Shown here in pieces: positions 60,621 through 64,000 of a stretch of 64,000 nucleotides of DNA. Made by a program: the position numbers and the translations under genes. Under the pieces are notes generated by a model. The model had not been told where the DNA came from, did not search any database, and saw nothing but the letters and a program-made list of their open reading frames with translations. The first letter of the stretch is position 1. Each line of letters begins with the position of its first letter. Source of the stretch: Sphingobacterium sp. BN32 (lineage in GTDB: Bacteria > Bacteroidota > Bacteroidia > Sphingobacteriales > Sphingobacteriaceae); assembly GCF_030503615.1 (NCBI RefSeq), contig NZ_CP129963.1, forward strand, positions 2,356,001 to 2,420,000, written 5' to 3'.

Positions 60621-60646
60621 ATAGTAGTTAGTAGATAGTAGTTAGT
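60621..60646. repeat. Two direct copies of ATAGTAGTTAGT
   Basis: A 12-bp sequence repeated exactly at 60621-60632 and 60635-60646 (period 14 bp), about 80 bp upstream of the Crp/Fnr start. It could be a regulator-binding site or simple slippage. The rest of 60545-60850 shows no gene. Confidence 0.5.
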
Positions 60647-60852
60647 GTAAAGACCTATGGTTGCCTTCATACTCCAGTCTTTATATAGCAAACCAGATAT
60701 CCTGCTCATCATTTCATCCTTCCTTTCCTGGTTCAAGGCAAATCCCCCTATCAAACAAAAGATAAAACTTATTACAAATCAAATAAGTTACAGTATTTGC
60801 AATTGAATGCCATCTTTTCACCTCATTCTTAACTCATTCTTCCCTAAAATAA

Positions 60853-60883
60853 TTGTTAATTAAAATAATATGCCTTATTTTAG
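60853..60883 (+). promoter_or_regulatory. Probable promoter of the thiamine operon
   Basis: TTG (60853-60855) and TATTTTAG (60876-60883, one mismatch to TAnnTTTG) are 20 bp apart. The start of transcription would be near 60890, at the edge of the riboswitch. Confidence 0.6.
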
Positions 60884-60889
60884 CATTGA

Positions 60890-60970
60890 CTTTAGGGGTG
60901 TCTGCATAAATGCAGGCTGAGATTTTACCCTTATAACCTGATCCAGATCATACTGGCGTAGGGAAAAGTA
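60890..60970 (+). ncRNA. TPP riboswitch (THI element)
   Basis: The conserved core is complete: TTAGGGGTGTCTGC, then GGCTGAGATTTTACCC, ACCTGATCCAGATCATACTG and GCGTAGGGAAA. It lies 75 nt before thiS. When bound to thiamine pyrophosphate such elements shut off the genes downstream. The mode (terminator or ribosome-site masking) is not clear, since no strong terminator is visible between it and thiS. Confidence 0.96.
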
Positions 60971-61044
60971 AGATGTCAACATGGGTGCCATATGCATCGA
61001 TGTAGCCATTCCTAAAGTTTTTACCCATAAAAAACAATATAGGA

Positions 61045-61251
61045 ATGGAACTAACAATCAATCAACAGTCCAAACATTTCGATAAAGCTCCGGAGAGTCT
61101 TGCTGCCTTGCTCGCATCAGAGTTTGCTGTGTTACGCAAAGGCACGGCTGTCGCTGTCAATAACAGAGTTATCCCTATGGTAGAATGGGCAGAAACTAGG
61201 TTATTCGACAAGGATCATATTCTAATCATCACCGCAACCCAAGGCGGCTAA
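61045..61251 (+). CDS. thiS: Sulfur carrier protein ThiS
   Basis: A 68-residue ubiquitin-like sulfur carrier for thiazole synthesis. It ends in the required Gly-Gly (ITATQGG), which is adenylated and thiocarboxylated. The short family pattern (LTINQQ near the start, VAVNNRVIP in the middle) is present. ATG 61045 has AGGA just upstream. First gene under the TPP riboswitch. Confidence 0.95.
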   Translation: MELTINQQSKHFDKAPESLAALLASEFAVLRKGTAVAVNNRVIPMVEWAETRLFDKDHILIITATQGG

Positions 61252-61262
61252 CGACTAAATAA

Positions 61263-63091
<1,829 letters not shown>

Positions 63092-63092
<1 letters not shown>

Positions 63093-63673
63093 TGATTGTC
63101 ATCAGTAACGAACAGGCGGTGAAAAATGAGACAGCGATCATGCGACATTTGTTGCAGTATGATATTCTATTGCATATTCGCCGCCCCATGATAAGTTCGT
63201 CGGCTTTCGAAAGCTTAATCCAAGCGATAGGAATTGAACAGCTTGATAAGTTAGTGAGCCATCAGCAGCATGATTTGGCTGCAGAAATGGGGTTTACACG
63301 TTTGCATTTCAATAGTCAAGATCGCAAGAAAGGTCTGCATGTAAAATATCAAGGAACTTTGATCTGCTCAACTTCCACGCATAGCATAGCAGAGTTCAAT
63401 TCCTTAGATGACAGTTGGAATTATGCTTTCTTGAGTCCTTTTTACCCCAGCATTTCCAAGCAGGGTTATGGCGAAGGAAGTGCAATCTTGAAGGAACTCC
63501 CGCGTAGAACAAATCAAAACTGTAAGCTAATCGCATTAGGCGGTATTCATAAAGACAACTTACAGCAAGCATTAGACGCGGGTGCAGATGATGTCGCTAT
63601 GCTGGGTTCCATTTGGCAAGCTGAGAATCCGGTAAGCTATTTAGCATCTTGCTTATCGAAGGTTGAATTATAA
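63092..63673 (+). CDS. TenI/ThiE-family protein
   Basis: A 193-residue TIM-barrel of the thiamine phosphate synthase/TenI family: a C-terminal phosphate site with KLIALGGIHKDNLQQALDAG and VAMLGSIW, and LSPFYPSISKQGYGEG near 118. The usual VHLGxxD-type motif is replaced by LHFNSQDRKKG, so a TenI-like role (thiazole tautomerase) is more likely than a true ThiE, which follows as the next gene. It overlaps thiC by 1 bp. Confidence 0.85.
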
Positions 63674-63676
63674 ATA

Positions 63677-64000
63677 ATGATGAATAGAAATAGAAGATTA
63701 CCTCGATTAATGTTTATTTCGAACGGGACAGCGATGGATGAACAGTTGGCGGGTATCCGATTGGTATTAGAATCGGGTGTAGAGTTTATTCAGGTGCGCT
63801 GGAAAGAGGCTACTGCGACGCAATTGAAAGACCTTGCCGAGGCGGCCATACAGCTTTGTATGCAGTATAACGCCATATGTATAGTCAACGATTTCCCGGG
63901 GCTAGCGAAATCGCTAGATACCGACGGCGTACATTTAGGCTTGGAAGATGATGCTATTATATCTGCGAGAAAACAACTCGGCAATGATAAAATAATCGGT
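63677..64000 (+). CDS. thiE: Thiamine phosphate synthase ThiE (5' part, cut by window end)
   Basis: The frame from ATG 63677 stays open for 108 codons to the window end. It reads LPRLMFISNGTAMDEQLAGI, then VEFIQVRWKEATATQLKDL (substrate-binding Arg and Lys) and CIVNDFPGLAKSLDTDGVHL followed by GLEDD, the ThiE signature. ThiE couples the pyrimidine and thiazole halves of thiamine. The start lies 3 bp after the preceding stop, within the same operon. Confidence 0.9.
   Translation, partial: MMNRNRRLPRLMFISNGTAMDEQLAGIRLVLESGVEFIQVRWKEATATQLKDLAEAAIQLCMQYNAICIVNDFPGLAKSLDTDGVHLGLEDDAIISARKQLGNDKIIG

Noticed and set aside
60545-60754. 70-residue N-terminal extension of the Crp/Fnr protein
   Set aside because: It would lengthen the protein beyond family size, has no homology and covers a direct repeat and probable promoter region.

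Overview
The window looks like a chromosome segment from a member of the Bacteroidota, most likely Sphingobacteriaceae (Sphingobacterium or a close relative). The genus is an inference. It rests on Bacteroidota-type promoters (TTTG, about 20 bp, TAnnTTTG, clearest before tRNA-Lys and before rtcB), FecI/FecR-type sigma/anti-sigma genes, TonB receptors with carboxypeptidase-regulatory N-domains, DUF2851, DUF1080 and a Bacteroidota-style aryl-polyene (flexirubin-like) pigment operon.

Left part (1-25.8 kb): housekeeping and small accessory genes. These are an ankyrin protein, DUF2851, ribD, prmC and a tRNA-Lys whose 3' end plus terminator is tandemly duplicated. Next come a decayed TlpA-type thioredoxin gene and a secreted YD-repeat protein. 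A quinone-reductase/UbiA fusion, ppk1 and msrA follow, then a GyrI-like protein and a methyltransferase. The 5-oxoprolinase operon (pxpB-pxpC-pxpA plus an NRAMP-type transporter) is complete. After it lie a large SF2 helicase with possible membrane segments, an ECF sigma/FecR pair in front of DUF1080 and Gfo/Idh/MocA genes (probably 3-keto-sugar metabolism), and rtcB, which has a strong promoter and a leader of about 300 nt that may encode a 25-residue peptide.

Middle (25.8-49.3 kb): one divergent unit for pigment synthesis. A flavin-dependent halogenase-like protein reads left. A 22-kb run of 21 tightly packed genes reads right: a tyrosine ammonia-lyase-type enzyme, WG-repeat protein, ketoreductase, two carrier proteins, three complete ketosynthases, two degenerate ketosynthase-fold partners, two hotdog dehydratases, a thioesterase, an acyltransferase, polysaccharide deacetylase, LolA-like protein, glycosyltransferase, an MMPL-PlsC exporter/acyltransferase fusion, CrtI-like oxidoreductase, Ntn acyltransferase-like lipoprotein and an adenylating ligase. 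The likely logic is tyrosine to 4-coumarate, activation and loading on a carrier protein, iterative extension to an aryl polyene, then acyl transfer and export to the outer membrane. No DarA/DarB genes for the dialkylresorcinol half of flexirubins are present in the window.

Right part (49.3-64 kb): a NUDIX hydrolase; an iron/siderophore locus (two TonB receptors, PepSY membrane protein, divergent AraC regulator with a TTG start); a secreted protein; a ChaA-type antiporter; a Crp/Fnr regulator; and a thiamine operon (TPP riboswitch, thiS, thiC, a TenI/ThiE-like gene and thiE, which runs off the end).

The most unusual DNA-level structure is a pair of intergenic elements (22631-22726 and 49492-49605). 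Both lie between convergent genes. CCC tracts and then GGG tracts recur every 10-12 bp, with the phase kept across the strand switch.
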